A stretch of DNA of 64,000 nucleotides, taken from NCBI RefSeq assembly GCF_002975275.1, contig NZ_PCOQ01000001.1, positions 496,001-560,000 on the forward strand. Direction: 5' to 3'. The stretch's first letter is position 1. Every line of letters begins with the position of its first letter. Of this stretch, positions 29,201 to 37,318 are shown piece by piece. The translations under genes and the position numbers were made by a program. This DNA comes from Achromobacter sp. MYb9. Lineage in GTDB: Bacteria; Pseudomonadota; Gammaproteobacteria; Burkholderiales; Burkholderiaceae_B. The notes beneath the pieces are model-generated. The model had not been told where the DNA came from and did not search any database. It was given only the letters and a program-made list of their open reading frames with translations.

Positions 29201-32200
29201 GGGGCGCTGGGCATCCACGCGATACGCCGCCAGGCGCTTGCGGATACCGCCTTTGGCGAAGATGGATTTCGGCCACCATGCCGAGCACGCCGCCAACCAT
29301 TCGGCCTTCAGCACATTCGCATCCTGCTCGGCCAGCTGTGCATGCCACAGCGGGCCCACTTGCGCCCAATGGGCGTTGCGCGCCAGCCCGTGGCGTGCCA
29401 GCGCCTGCACCTGCGAGCGGGCGGCCGGATCATGCGCCTGCGCGGCGAATCCGGCCGGGACTTGCGGCGCGGCCAGCAGCACGTCGATCAGGCCGTCCAG
29501 CTTGGCGTAGGCGTCCAGGCTCAGGCCGGCAGCCGGCACGCCCAGTCCCTCGCCTGCCGCGACCACGTGCTGCTGAAACTCGGCCACCGCCTGATCCAGC
29601 GTCTGGCCCGCCGCCAGCAGCGCGTCTTGCCAACTGGGACTCCATTCCGCCATGCCGATGTGCGCCAGCGGGTGGCCATGCAGCGTGCCCAGCTCGCCGG
29701 ACAAGGTCGCCATGCGCCGCGCGGTTTCCCGCAATTGCGCCAGGTCCTTGCGTTCGTGCGCCTGCTCATCCGGCCACGACATCGGCGACGGGTCACGCTC
29801 CGCGTTCTCGATACACGTGCCGATGGCGTCGAACACCGTCAGGCCATTGGGATGTTCGTGATGCAGCGCATCGACCAGCCCGTTCAGGTCCTGGCGCAAC
29901 ACGGCCAGCCGCTCGGCTTCGCGCGCCCAGTCGTCGCTGGTGCGCTGGCCGCTGTGGTCCAGCGCCTTGCCCAGTTGTTGCAGCACTTCGGCCTTGCGCG
30001 CCTTGGACGAATGCAATTCCAGGCAGAACGGTCCCAGCCCGATGTTGGCCAGCCGGCGATGCACGACCTCCAGCGCGGCCATCTTCTCGGACACGAACAG
30101 CACGGTCTTGCCGCGCGCCAGCAGGTGGGCGATCAGGTTGGTGATGGTCTGGCTCTTGCCGGTGCCCGGCGGCCCCTCCAGCACCAGGTCGCGGCCGGCG
30201 TCGACCGCGCAGATGGCTTTCAGCTGCGACGAGTCGGACAGCAGCGGGGTCAGCAGGTCCTCCGGCTTATAGCTTTCGTCCAGGCGGTCGAAGCGCTCGT
30301 CCAAGGGGGCTTTGGCAAACGCCTGCCCCGGATGATCGATCAGGTGCTTGACGACGCGGTTGGCTTTCAGCTGCTCGGTGCGGTCCTGCAAGTCCTTCCA
30401 CATCAGGTACTTGGTGAAGGAAAAGATGCCCAGATGCGCCTGTTCCAGCACTTCCCAGCCTGCAATCTCGCGAACGGCCAGCCGGAAGGCCTGCAGCACG
30501 CGCGCCACGTCCACGCCCTTGTCGTCCGCGGGCAGGATGTCCAGCCCCGGGATACGCAGCTCGTAGTTGTTGCGCAGCATCTGCAACAACGTGGGATTGA
30601 TGATGGTTTCATCGTCATGGCGGACCAGGCGGAAGCCGCTGCGCACGGACTGGCGCTGCAACGACACCGGCACCAGGATCAGCGGCGCCAGGTGGGCGCT
30701 TTCCGCACCCGGGCTTTCCGTCCAGCGCAGCATGCCCATTGCCAGATACAGCGTGTTGGCGCCGCCCTCTTCCAGCCCGATGCGCGCCGCGCCGAAGATG
30801 GCCAGCAGGTTGGCGTCCAGCGCTTCCTGCGCGACGCGGGCGATCAATTCCTTGTTGCCCAACGCCTCCAGCGCCATGTCGTCCAGCGGCGCGCGGCCGC
30901 CCCGGCTGACGTGCACGTCGGCCATGCGCGGGTCGTTGCCCTCCATCAGCGCGGCGGGCAACGGCCGGATGCGGAATTCGCTGCCGTCGACGATGGCGTC
31001 TTCCAGCCTGGCCAGGTCCGGCACGACCAGCGGCAGCGTGGACTTGGTCAACTTGAAGTTCAGCAGGCGGTTGCGCAGCGTCAGGTCCAGCAACCGCGAC
31101 TTCCACCTGGCCAGCCGGCCTTCCGGCGTGTCGTCGGCAGGTTCCAGGCTGATGACGAACTCCGGGTCCAGCGGCGGCAGGTCGGGCGTGGGCTCGATGG
31201 CAGCGGGACGCTCCACCTCGGGAGTGTCGTCCGGCGTCACCGACACGACCCGGGACGGCAGCGGCTTGATCTGCAATTCGCGTGCGCGATGCACGTCGAT
31301 CGCATATCGGAAGGTGTCCTCTTCGCGCAGATGGGCGGCCCCCTGCTCCAGCGCCAGCCGCAAAGAAGGGCGGAAATTCGGGTGCTGGGCGATGCCGGTG
31401 GTTTCAAAGACCAGGAACTCGCCGCTGTCCACGCGTTTTCGAACCGCCTGCACATCATCGGTCAACGGGTCGGCGAAGCAGGCTTGATGCAGCCAGACGC
31501 CCACCCAGGCGTGGCCGTCCTTCATCAGGATGACGGGGCGCAGCCCTGCTTGTTCCAGGCAGGACGAGAACAGCATCGCCAGGTCCAGGCAGGTGGCCAC
31601 GCGGGCCTCCATGATGCGGTCCGGCGTGCGGATCTTCTGCCCGTCCACGCCGAAAGACGCAGGCGGCTCGGCATAATGCAGCGATTCGGCGGCCAAGGTG
31701 CTGTAAATGGCCGACACCTGTTTCCAGACCACGTCGCGGCTCTTGGACTGATAGCCGTTCATTTGCAGATCGGCGTGCTGCGCGCGCAGCAGCTTCGAGG
31801 CCTTGCCGATCAGCACATCCACCGCCGGATTATTGGGCATCGAAAATGCGGCCAGCAGTTCCGGCAAGGCCCGCGTGCCGGCCCACTGGTCATAGGCCAG
31901 CACGGAAATCGGCTGCGAGGCCTGGCCCAGTTCCTGCGTCCCGGACCGAACGGCCACATCGATGCTGGCCCGCACCGCCTCTTGCAGATCGGCCACATAA
32001 GCATGGTCCGGCGCCAGATCCAGCGGCGAGACTCGGCGGATCTCGCCGGGCGCCAGCTTGTCGAAACGCAGCTTGACGGGCTGCGCGAAGGCCGGGTTGC
32101 AGCGGAGTTGGACGTCGACGCTCTCGAAAGCCTGCGGCGTGCGGTTGGTCAGCAGCAGGGAACGCACGATGGGAACCGCATTCTGAATGGAGGCGTAACC

Positions 32201-32314
32201 CAGCGTCGGGTCCGCTTCGATCGTGATGGCGATGGCGTCGGGCGTGTTCGCCCCTGCGGCGTGCGCCGCGCCTTCCTGGATCGCCGGCGGTTCCAGGTCT
32301 TGTCGCTTATCCAT
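26273..32314 (-). CDS. Giant SF1 helicase-nuclease with DUF4011, Vsr-like and DUF3320 domains
   Basis: 2013 residues from the ATG at 32314 (AGAGAGAT upstream). Domains in order: an N-terminal beta-rich part; a transglutaminase-like segment (residues about 230-290; Cys in ATCLDLAMLF, His in GHAWVGVWL, Asp in FADPL); DUF4011 (from about 395, SRLLDLTLRNRLLNF); an SF1 helicase with Walker A GPPGTGKSQ near 712, a long helical insert, and Walker B VVVFDEASQ near 1358; then GDTKQLPP, HYRSKHESLI and the motif V/VI region QGDERDV...NVAISRARE. A Vsr/MTES_1575-like nuclease follows (about 1655-1745; YRIDMGV, GIECDGRAYH, RDRDRLRQ) and a DUF3320-like C-terminus. All catalytic motifs are intact. Proteins of this type occur in anti-phage defence surveys; that role is inferred. 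It is monocistronic and divergent from a binding-protein gene. Confidence 0.88.
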   Translation of the reverse strand: MDKRQDLEPPAIQEGAAHAAGANTPDAIAITIEADPTLGYASIQNAVPIVRSLLLTNRTPQAFESVDVQLRCNPAFAQPVKLRFDKLAPGEIRRVSPLDLAPDHAYVADLQEAVRASIDVAVRSGTQELGQASQPISVLAYDQWAGTRALPELLAAFSMPNNPAVDVLIGKASKLLRAQHADLQMNGYQSKSRDVVWKQVSAIYSTLAAESLHYAEPPASFGVDGQKIRTPDRIMEARVATCLDLAMLFSSCLEQAGLRPVILMKDGHAWVGVWLHQACFADPLTDDVQAVRKRVDSGEFLVFETTGIAQHPNFRPSLRLALEQGAAHLREEDTFRYAIDVHRARELQIKPLPSRVVSVTPDDTPEVERPAAIEPTPDLPPLDPEFVISLEPADDTPEGRLARWKSRLLDLTLRNRLLNFKLTKSTLPLVVPDLARLEDAIVDGSEFRIRPLPAALMEGNDPRMADVHVSRGGRAPLDDMALEALGNKELIARVAQEALDANLLAIFGAARIGLEEGGANTLYLAMGMLRWTESPGAESAHLAPLILVPVSLQRQSVRSGFRLVRHDDETIINPTLLQMLRNNYELRIPGLDILPADDKGVDVARVLQAFRLAVREIAGWEVLEQAHLGIFSFTKYLMWKDLQDRTEQLKANRVVKHLIDHPGQAFAKAPLDERFDRLDESYKPEDLLTPLLSDSSQLKAICAVDAGRDLVLEGPPGTGKSQTITNLIAHLLARGKTVLFVSEKMAALEVVHRRLANIGLGPFCLELHSSKARKAEVLQQLGKALDHSGQRTSDDWAREAERLAVLRQDLNGLVDALHHEHPNGLTVFDAIGTCIENAERDPSPMSWPDEQAHERKDLAQLRETARRMATLSGELGTLHGHPLAHIGMAEWSPSWQDALLAAGQTLDQAVAEFQQHVVAAGEGLGVPAAGLSLDAYAKLDGLIDVLLAAPQVPAGFAAQAHDPAARSQVQALARHGLARNAHWAQVGPLWHAQLAEQDANVLKAEWLAACSAWWPKSIFAKGGIRKRLAAYRVDAQRPDDAAISAVLAPLASVNAEDRELAVLKADAQRLLQDAYTGLSTDWEQVQRHEQWAQRFADAVTLVAGDPAAASGLGTRLQPLVGENRALLQPGAALGKRLLDTRNAWRVLQDRLAEIDALAKPTEALAGRADANGALERIQSVLAGWRHNKQFLMPWCVWREAREQAVGAQLQGLVASLEQGRVPLAQVEAHFEFSYRLWWVKKVIDHSPVLRSFSSADHERKIREFRDADDRFQKLTSAYIAAVLAGKVPAGNGILVSPDSELGLLRRELQKKARHVPVRQLMQRLPSLLPKLKPCLLMSPLSVAQYLDAGHSQFDVVVFDEASQIPVWDSVGAIARGQQLVVVGDTKQLPPTSFFSKSAPEEDGAGDDGQVEDLESILDECLGADMNRLRLQWHYRSKHESLITFSNVTYYDSQLITFPSPVTDDVAVRLEKVAGVYDRGGSRTNRREAEAIVQGIEQHYLDKSRRRQTLGVVTFNQPQQSLIETLLDARRRANAELDKAISAQSREPLFIKNLENVQGDERDVIYFSITFGPDAAGKMTMNFGPLNGEGGHRRLNVAISRAREGVVIYSTLMPEQIDLSRVRATGVRDLKHYLEFALKGPRALVEQSLPTGREPDSPFETQVIKVLRNHGWTVHPQVGCSGYRIDMGVVDPRAPGRYLMGIECDGRAYHSGATARDRDRLRQVVLEGLGWRLHRVWSTDWWINPEREVQKILARLNAELERQADDAPEAEADVDAEAQGEVQTEAEMSQDAVPASAPGAGAGRGVPFEITTEEGAWAAENGASASSGLSGSLPVYTLASLDGGDAEAFYSRANNSQVAEQLRVVIETEGPVAETVLHRRVARAWGLERTGVRIVERLRTLTPMDVGQTEEGDATFYWPGGVKPEEWKGFRSAGDDDATRRRIDDVCVQELANGVLHVLAMAGNAPKADVIKSVCRMLGMARTLADAEARVGMAVSRLVQQGLVREEMGMLRTA

Positions 32315-32506
32315 CGATATCTCTCTGCGAATACGGAGCGTGCGCCCCATTTCTAATCTGCAAGGACGAATTCTAAAGCCCGCACCCGGTGACGGCATCG
32401 AGTAACAGGCTTTACACGCGGAATATTCGCCCGCGCCGTGGCGTCTATTCCATTGGCACGCCGCGCAGCGGCGCCGATGGAAGACACTTGAATGAGGGTG
32501 AAGGAT

Positions 32507-33277
32507 ATGAAGTCGTTCAGAACGTTTACCGGCGGCATGCTCGCCTGGGCCTGCCTGGCCGCCGCCCCCGCCTGGGCCGCGCCGGACGTGAATGTGTACG
32601 GCCCCGGCGGTCCGGCGCCCGCCATGAAAGAAGCCGCCGCGGCATTCGGCAAGACGCACGGCGTCACCGTCAACATCACGGCCGGCCCCACGCCCGCCTG
32701 GGCCGACAAGGCAAAACAGGATGCCGACGTGCTATTTAGCGGCGCCGAAAACATGATGAGCGGCTTCGCCAGCGCCCTGCCCGGCGTGTTCGACCTGCGC
32801 GATGCGCGCACGCTGTACCTGCGCCCGTCTGCGATCCTGGTGCGCCCCGGCAACCCGAAAGGCATCAGGGGTTTCAAAGACCTGCTGAAACCGGGCATCA
32901 AGGTGATGGCCGTGTCTGGCGCGGGGCAAACGGGCCTGTGGGAGGACGTGGCCGGCCGCCTGGGCGATATCGAGACCGTCCGCGCCTTCCGCGCCAATCT
33001 GGTGTTGCCGGAAGCCGCCAACAGTGCCCTGGCGCGCACCCAGTGGACCGAAGACACCAGTATCGACGCCTGGCTGATCTGGAACATCTGGCAGGTGTCG
33101 AATCCCACGCTGGCCAGCGTGGTGGATATCGAAGAACCGTACCGCATCTATCGCGACGCCGGCGCGGTGGTGACCAAACAAGGCAAGAACAATCCGCAGG
33201 CGCAAGCCTTCGTGGATTATCTGGCGTCGGCCGATGGCAAGGCCATCTTCAAGAAATGGGGCTGGAAGACGGACTGA
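32507..33277 (+). CDS. Orphan periplasmic substrate-binding protein
   Basis: 256 residues from the ATG at 32507, chosen for GTGAAGGAT upstream; 32492 in the same frame is possible. A signal peptide ends at APAWAA (about residue 25). The body is a type 2 binding fold resembling ModA/accessory colonisation factor AcfC-like proteins: VNVYGPGGPAPAMKEAAAAF, ADVLFSGAENMMSGFA, LRPSAILVRPGNPKGI and a closing SADGKAIFKKWGW. AcfC-like receptors bind sulfate- or molybdate-like anions, but ligand residues cannot be read here. No transport genes adjoin it. Its promoter shares the 190-bp gap with the divergent helicase gene. Confidence 0.82.
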   Translation: MKSFRTFTGGMLAWACLAAAPAWAAPDVNVYGPGGPAPAMKEAAAAFGKTHGVTVNITAGPTPAWADKAKQDADVLFSGAENMMSGFASALPGVFDLRDARTLYLRPSAILVRPGNPKGIRGFKDLLKPGIKVMAVSGAGQTGLWEDVAGRLGDIETVRAFRANLVLPEAANSALARTQWTEDTSIDAWLIWNIWQVSNPTLASVVDIEEPYRIYRDAGAVVTKQGKNNPQAQAFVDYLASADGKAIFKKWGWKTD

Positions 33278-33301
33278 ACGCCCGACTTCTGCCCCACGGC
33301 C

Positions 33302-34132
33302 TTACCGGGCAGCCGGGTACGCAGGCTCGGTCAGGCAGGCCTTTACCCAGTCGAAATCGTCCGACGCGTCGATCTCGCCGTCGATCTTCGGCAGCGGTTC
33401 CGACGCGTAGACGTCCGTTGGCTGCGCCGGCTGCGGGTTCCATCTTGCGCGGATGTCGCCGACACTGGCACACGCTTCGTCTGAATTGTTGAACGAGCAG
33501 GACGCGACGACCTGCGGCTTGCCGCCCACCAGATTGGCGACATACCGCTTCGTGTAGACCGTGCCCGAAGCCCAGTATTCGTCCACCGAGCAGATGCGGT
33601 CGTTGTTCTGGTAGTGGCGGGTTGCGAAGCAATCGTAATGGCCGTAGTCCTGGGGCAGCATGTCGCAAGACGTCCAGTAGCCCGCGTACTTGCCTCCCGT
33701 GAACTGGCCCAGGAACTGCTGTTGCTGAACGGCGCGCTCGATCATCGCCGGCGTGGCGGAACCCTTGCTGCGTTCCTTGAACTGGGCCGTGCGATTGGCG
33801 ATCAGGTCGCGCGCGATTTCACCGGCGGTCTTGTCGTCGGGCAAGGCGTCCGGGTCGGAGGTCAAGTGGCCCAGCGCCTGGTCGCGCGCCTCGACCCACC
33901 GCTTCTGGCTTGCCACCAGCATGGCCCGGATATCGCCGTCGGGCGCCTGCTTCAGAATCGCCTGGTAGGCGCGATTCAGTTCAGCATCGGCCGCGAGGGA
34001 CTTCTTGTCCGAGCAGATCAACTTTTCGGCCGGCGTGGCGGCCTTGGCGCAGTTGATCGCCAGCGCGGATCCCGACGCCATGGACAGGCCGGCAAGAAGC
34101 AACCACTTTGCTGCAGGAAATGCGGATTTCAT
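33302..34132 (-). CDS. Secreted LprI/DUF1311-type protein
   Basis: 276 residues from the ATG at 34132, with GTGGAACG upstream. A signal peptide (AAKWLLLAGLSMASGSALA) is followed by an LprI-like domain (about residues 26-105): INCAKAATPAEKLICSDKKSLAADAELNRAY, then SQKRWVEARD. This is the pattern of the DUF1311 lysozyme-inhibitor-like family. The C-terminal 130 residues carry further cysteines (TSCDM, YDCFATRH, ASCSF) that probably form disulfides in the periplasm. It follows the ClpP-like gene by 28 nt, so the two exported products are probably made together. Confidence 0.8.
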   Translation of the reverse strand: MKSAFPAAKWLLLAGLSMASGSALAINCAKAATPAEKLICSDKKSLAADAELNRAYQAILKQAPDGDIRAMLVASQKRWVEARDQALGHLTSDPDALPDDKTAGEIARDLIANRTAQFKERSKGSATPAMIERAVQQQQFLGQFTGGKYAGYWTSCDMLPQDYGHYDCFATRHYQNNDRICSVDEYWASGTVYTKRYVANLVGGKPQVVASCSFNNSDEACASVGDIRARWNPQPAQPTDVYASEPLPKIDGEIDASDDFDWVKACLTEPAYPAAR

Positions 34133-34160
34133 CACGTTCCACTCTGCTCCAGGGGCCGGC

Positions 34161-35396
34161 TTAGCGGCTGATGACTTCACTGTCTTCCATCACGATGCGG
34201 TAGCGGTTGCGCAGATCCAGCACATACGTGAAGTTGGACGTGCCCGTGGCCGTCTTGCCGCGCGCCGGGCTGGAAACCTTGTAGTCGTAGATGCCGACGA
34301 CCTTGCACATCTGGTCCTTGCATTGCGCCTTCAGCGTGCTTTGGTCGACCACGAAGCGGCGGATGGGCCAGCGGGCGAAATAGGCCTCCTTATCCGCCAG
34401 GATCTCGGACTTGGGCCGCGTCTTCTTGAAGTAGTCGACCGTATCCGCGTAGAACTCCCGCGTGAAGTTCATCGATTCCTCGTTCGTGCCGCTGCCCGCC
34501 TGGATCATCAACGCAGCGGCGTTGATGGCCTTCTGTTCGTCGGAAATGGCGGCGGGCGCGGTTTCCTTTTTCATGTACGGATTGGCCACTGGCGCCGCGC
34601 CAGCGGGCGCCGCGCCGGCAGGCGCCGCGCCGGCATGCGCCGTTTGAACCGGCGCCGGCGCGGGCGGCTGCCCCTGCTGCGACGACACGGGAACGGGGGT
34701 GGCCGCGGGCGCATTGACCGGACCGCTTGCCGTGCCGCGCGGCGGCGGACTGTTCTGCGCCACCTGCGTCTGACCAGTCCGGTTGATGCCGTACTTGGCG
34801 ATTTCCTGCGGCGTGAAGAAGTACATGTCCTTGGATGGCGTGCTGAACATGATGCCCAGGACGTCCGCCGACACGCCGTACTTCGGCAGCGTGGCGACGA
34901 TATCCGACACGCCGAACTGGGCTTGCTCGCCCGTCATTTCCGGCGCAGAGATCTGATGCACGCCCAAACGCCCTTCGGCCAGGCGCTGGCGGCCGGCAAA
35001 ATACACGAACGCGCACGCGGACGCGCAGTAGCTGTCTTTGGGAATGTACGTGTTCAGCCCGCGCTCGTAGACCTCTTCGGCCACGACCAGCCCGATATGC
35101 ACCAGGCCGCCGCCATTGTTCTGCAGGATCAGGGTGGCGATGGAGGGGTGCTCACGCAGCGCCTTTTTCAGGTTCAGCATGTCGTTGGCGCCGACACCCG
35201 TGTGATAGATCAGCAAGTTGGGCGCGCTGGGGAAGTACACGAATGGCCCATAGCGCTCCGCCGCTTCCGCGGGCGGACTGGGCTGCACGGCAGCCTGCTG
35301 TTGCGCAGGGGCCTGAGCCTGCGCCGGGGCGGCCGCGATACCGCCCAGGGGCAGCGCCACGCACATTCCAAAAGCCGTTAGTTTTCTTTTCAGCAT
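34161..35396 (-). CDS. Periplasmic ClpP/crotonase-fold protease-like protein (COG3904 type)
   Basis: 411 residues from the ATG at 35396. The signal peptide ends near AAAPAQAQA. The catalytic-type core (about 60-175) has an oxyanion-hole strand LILQNNGGGLVHIGL, the Ser in YCASACAFVYFAG and a following His in GRLGVHQIS, the arrangement of ClpP-fold serine peptidases of this periplasmic group. A Pro/Ala/Gln linker with three tandem AAPAG repeats then leads to a C-terminal domain of about 130 residues (FYADTVDYFKKTRPKSEIL...YRIVMEDSEVISR) that looks NTF2/SnoaL-like. Substrate unknown. It is the first gene of a two-gene operon with the LprI-like protein. Confidence 0.78.
   Translation of the reverse strand: MLKRKLTAFGMCVALPLGGIAAAPAQAQAPAQQQAAVQPSPPAEAAERYGPFVYFPSAPNLLIYHTGVGANDMLNLKKALREHPSIATLILQNNGGGLVHIGLVVAEEVYERGLNTYIPKDSYCASACAFVYFAGRQRLAEGRLGVHQISAPEMTGEQAQFGVSDIVATLPKYGVSADVLGIMFSTPSKDMYFFTPQEIAKYGINRTGQTQVAQNSPPPRGTASGPVNAPAATPVPVSSQQGQPPAPAPVQTAHAGAAPAGAAPAGAAPVANPYMKKETAPAAISDEQKAINAAALMIQAGSGTNEESMNFTREFYADTVDYFKKTRPKSEILADKEAYFARWPIRRFVVDQSTLKAQCKDQMCKVVGIYDYKVSSPARGKTATGTSNFTYVLDLRNRYRIVMEDSEVISR
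34591..34635. repeat. Three tandem 15-bp repeats inside the protease-like gene
   Basis: The unit GGCGCCGCGCCGGCA occurs three times (first copy differs at the last bases), encoding repeated AAPAG in the interdomain linker. It is a likely site of length variation. Confidence 0.85.
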
Positions 35397-35489
35397 CGGT
35401 TCTGATCTATCGCGAGTGGGGAAATGCGCTTGGGCATTTCCCGGCCTGGGGCGCCGGAAGGGAAATAACGTCCCTCGGCACCCGTGAAA

Positions 35490-35513
35490 GCGCAAATTTA
35501 TCAGTCTTTGCGC
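35490..35513 (-). terminator. Weak hairpin after the VOC gene
   Basis: On the minus strand GCGCAAA pairs with TTTGCGC and is followed by TTTC, about 33 nt after the VOC stop codon. Weak terminator at best. Confidence 0.4.
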
Positions 35514-35545
35514 CTCAAGCGCTTATCGCGGAAGATCCTGCGGCG

Positions 35546-35974
35546 TCAGAACGTCACTTTGACCGATGGCGCACTGCGCTGGGCCTCCCCGTGGAACACG
35601 GCTTCGATGTTGTTGCCGTCCGGATCCAGCACGAATGCGCCGTAGTAACCCGGGTGGTAATCGCGGAAGCCGGGCGCGCCATTGTCCTTGCCGCCATGCG
35701 CCAACGCCGCCTGATGGAAAGCGTCGACCATTGCCTGGTCTTGCGCCTGGAACGCCAGATGGTGGCGGCCGGTCAGCTGGCCTTGCGCCGCCGCGCTGTC
35801 GGCGGTCGAAACGAACAGTTCATCGGCCCAGAAGTACCCGTCGCCGGTGCCGCCCATCGGCACCTTCAGGGCATCGAATACGGCTTGGTAGAACGCCTGG
35901 CTAGCGGGAAGGTCGCGAACAACCAGCTGGATATGGTCGATCAGGCGACCGCGGTGGATTTCATTGGTTTGCAT
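35546..35974 (-). CDS. VOC-family (glyoxalase/dioxygenase-fold) protein
   Basis: 142 residues from the ATG at 35974, with CCGGAGC upstream. Two beta-alpha-beta-beta-beta modules are visible: IDHIQLVVRDLPASQAFYQAVF, and RHHLAFQAQDQAMVDAFHQAAL ending in the typical YYGAFVLDPDGNNIEAVFH. His in DHIQL, His in RHHLAF and Glu in NIEAVFH are the expected metal ligands. The family includes glyoxalase I, fosfomycin-resistance and extradiol enzymes; the exact reaction is unknown. It lies 55 nt downstream of the diguanylate cyclase gene on the same strand. Confidence 0.88.
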   Translation of the reverse strand: MQTNEIHRGRLIDHIQLVVRDLPASQAFYQAVFDALKVPMGGTGDGYFWADELFVSTADSAAAQGQLTGRHHLAFQAQDQAMVDAFHQAALAHGGKDNGAPGFRDYHPGYYGAFVLDPDGNNIEAVFHGEAQRSAPSVKVTF

Positions 35975-36029
35975 GGCACGCTCCGGTGGGGGGTTATCGC
36001 TACGAACATAGCGGCGTCCGCCGCTGCGT

Positions 36030-37091
36030 TCAATGGATCGTGCGCGCCGCTTTGCGCGCCCGCTTGATCTCGTACATGCGCGCGTCGGCAAGGCGAACGG
36101 CCGCTTCGGCGTCCAGTCCGCGCGGGTCCACCGCCACCACGCCGACGCTCGCGCCTTCGTAGGGCACCACGGCATCGCCCAGTTGATAGCGGCCGATCGT
36201 GGCCGCCGTGGCGCGTTCCTCCAGCGACCGGGCGGCATCTTCGGCCTCGCCGCGTAGCGCTTCGCCCCCGGGGCCGGCATTGCCACGTTCGATGGCCGGG
36301 CCGGGCCCGACCAGCACGAACTCATCCCCGCCAATACGCCCCAGCATGTCCGATGAGCGCAACGTGCTGGCCAACCGGCGCGAGACCTCCTGCAGGAACA
36401 CGTCGCCCTGCTGATGCCCGTAGGTGTCGTTGATGCCCTTGAATCCGTCCAGATCGACCAACCCTACCAGCACACTGCCGCCCTCGCGCATCGCGCGCCT
36501 TTCCAGGCGTTCCAGTTCCTCGTACAGCGCGCGGCGGTTTGGCAGGCCGGTCAGCGGATCGGTCAACGCGTACGACATCAGGCGCACGTTGGCGGCATGC
36601 AGCTGTTCCATCAGCAACTCGCGCTGCAGGAAGTTGGCGATCACGTTGGAAAACAGCTTCAACACAACCTCGGCCTGGGGAGTGATCTGATGCGGCTTGG
36701 CACTGGCCGCGCACAGCGTGCCCAGCAATATGCCGTCGTCCGTGCGCACCGGCGCGCTGACATAGGTCTGGATGCCCAATTGGCGGGCGGCCTCTGAATC
36801 GGGCCAGGAACGGGACACATCGCTGGTGCACATGCGGCCTTCGTCCAGCGCGCGCTTGCACAAGGTGTCCGACCACGGGACCGACAAGCCTTCGGGAATC
36901 TGCAGCTCGCCCGCGTTGCGTGCAAAGCGCACGTGCTGCACGTCGGCTTTCAGATCGATGGAAGTCAGGTACGTGGATTCCAGTCCCGTCACGCTGCCCA
37001 GCATATCAAGCAGCGGCCGGGTCAATTGTTCGATGGACCTGGCTTGCGGCAGGGAATTCGACAGTCCGGCGAGTATCGGGTCCAACGGCAA
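36030..37091 (-). CDS. Diguanylate cyclase with N-terminal GAF domain
   Basis: 353 residues. Residues about 25-155 are a GAF sensor domain (TYLTSIDLKADVQHVRFARN; VSAPVRTDDGILLGTLCA). Residues about 175-350 form a GGDEF domain starting LTDPLTGLPNRRAL, with the active-site motif RIGGDEF intact and an RSSD inhibitory site exactly five residues before GGDEF. It should make cyclic di-GMP from two GTP and be inhibited by its product. The protein has no membrane helix, so it acts in the cytoplasm and responds to a soluble signal through GAF. It may be co-transcribed with the VOC gene. Confidence 0.93.
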   Translation of the reverse strand: MPLDPILAGLSNSLPQARSIEQLTRPLLDMLGSVTGLESTYLTSIDLKADVQHVRFARNAGELQIPEGLSVPWSDTLCKRALDEGRMCTSDVSRSWPDSEAARQLGIQTYVSAPVRTDDGILLGTLCAASAKPHQITPQAEVVLKLFSNVIANFLQRELLMEQLHAANVRLMSYALTDPLTGLPNRRALYEELERLERRAMREGGSVLVGLVDLDGFKGINDTYGHQQGDVFLQEVSRRLASTLRSSDMLGRIGGDEFVLVGPGPAIERGNAGPGGEALRGEAEDAARSLEERATAATIGRYQLGDAVVPYEGASVGVVAVDPRGLDAEAAVRLADARMYEIKRARKAARTIH

Positions 37092-37232
37092 TCTCCTCGA
37101 ATCGCGCGCGTTTTTTTCTTATACGGCGTTTGTGGCCCAGCTCGGGTACGGGCCTGGGCCCGCCAACCGCCATTATGCACCGCGCTTATCGACGGATTCG
37201 CCGTCGCGGGCGCTTGGTCGCATCCCGTAAAA

Positions 37233-37272
37233 AGTTGAAAACCCGCACTCCCCTGGCGGGAGGTGCGGGTTT
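37233..37272 (-). terminator. Rho-independent terminator of the nitroreductase gene
   Basis: AAACCCGCAC and GTGCGGGTTT form a 10-bp stem (loop about 14 nt), followed by TCAACTTTTT on the minus strand. Confidence 0.82.
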
Positions 37273-37318
37273 GAAACCTGCGGTTATCCGAACGCTGTCC
37301 GGCGTCCGGATGTTTGGG

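Noticed and set aside
29342..32356. 1004-codon open frame antisense to the giant helicase gene
   Set aside because: It mirrors the codon pattern of the high-GC helicase gene, has no recognisable domains, and its His/Gln/Arg-rich composition is typical of antisense shadows.
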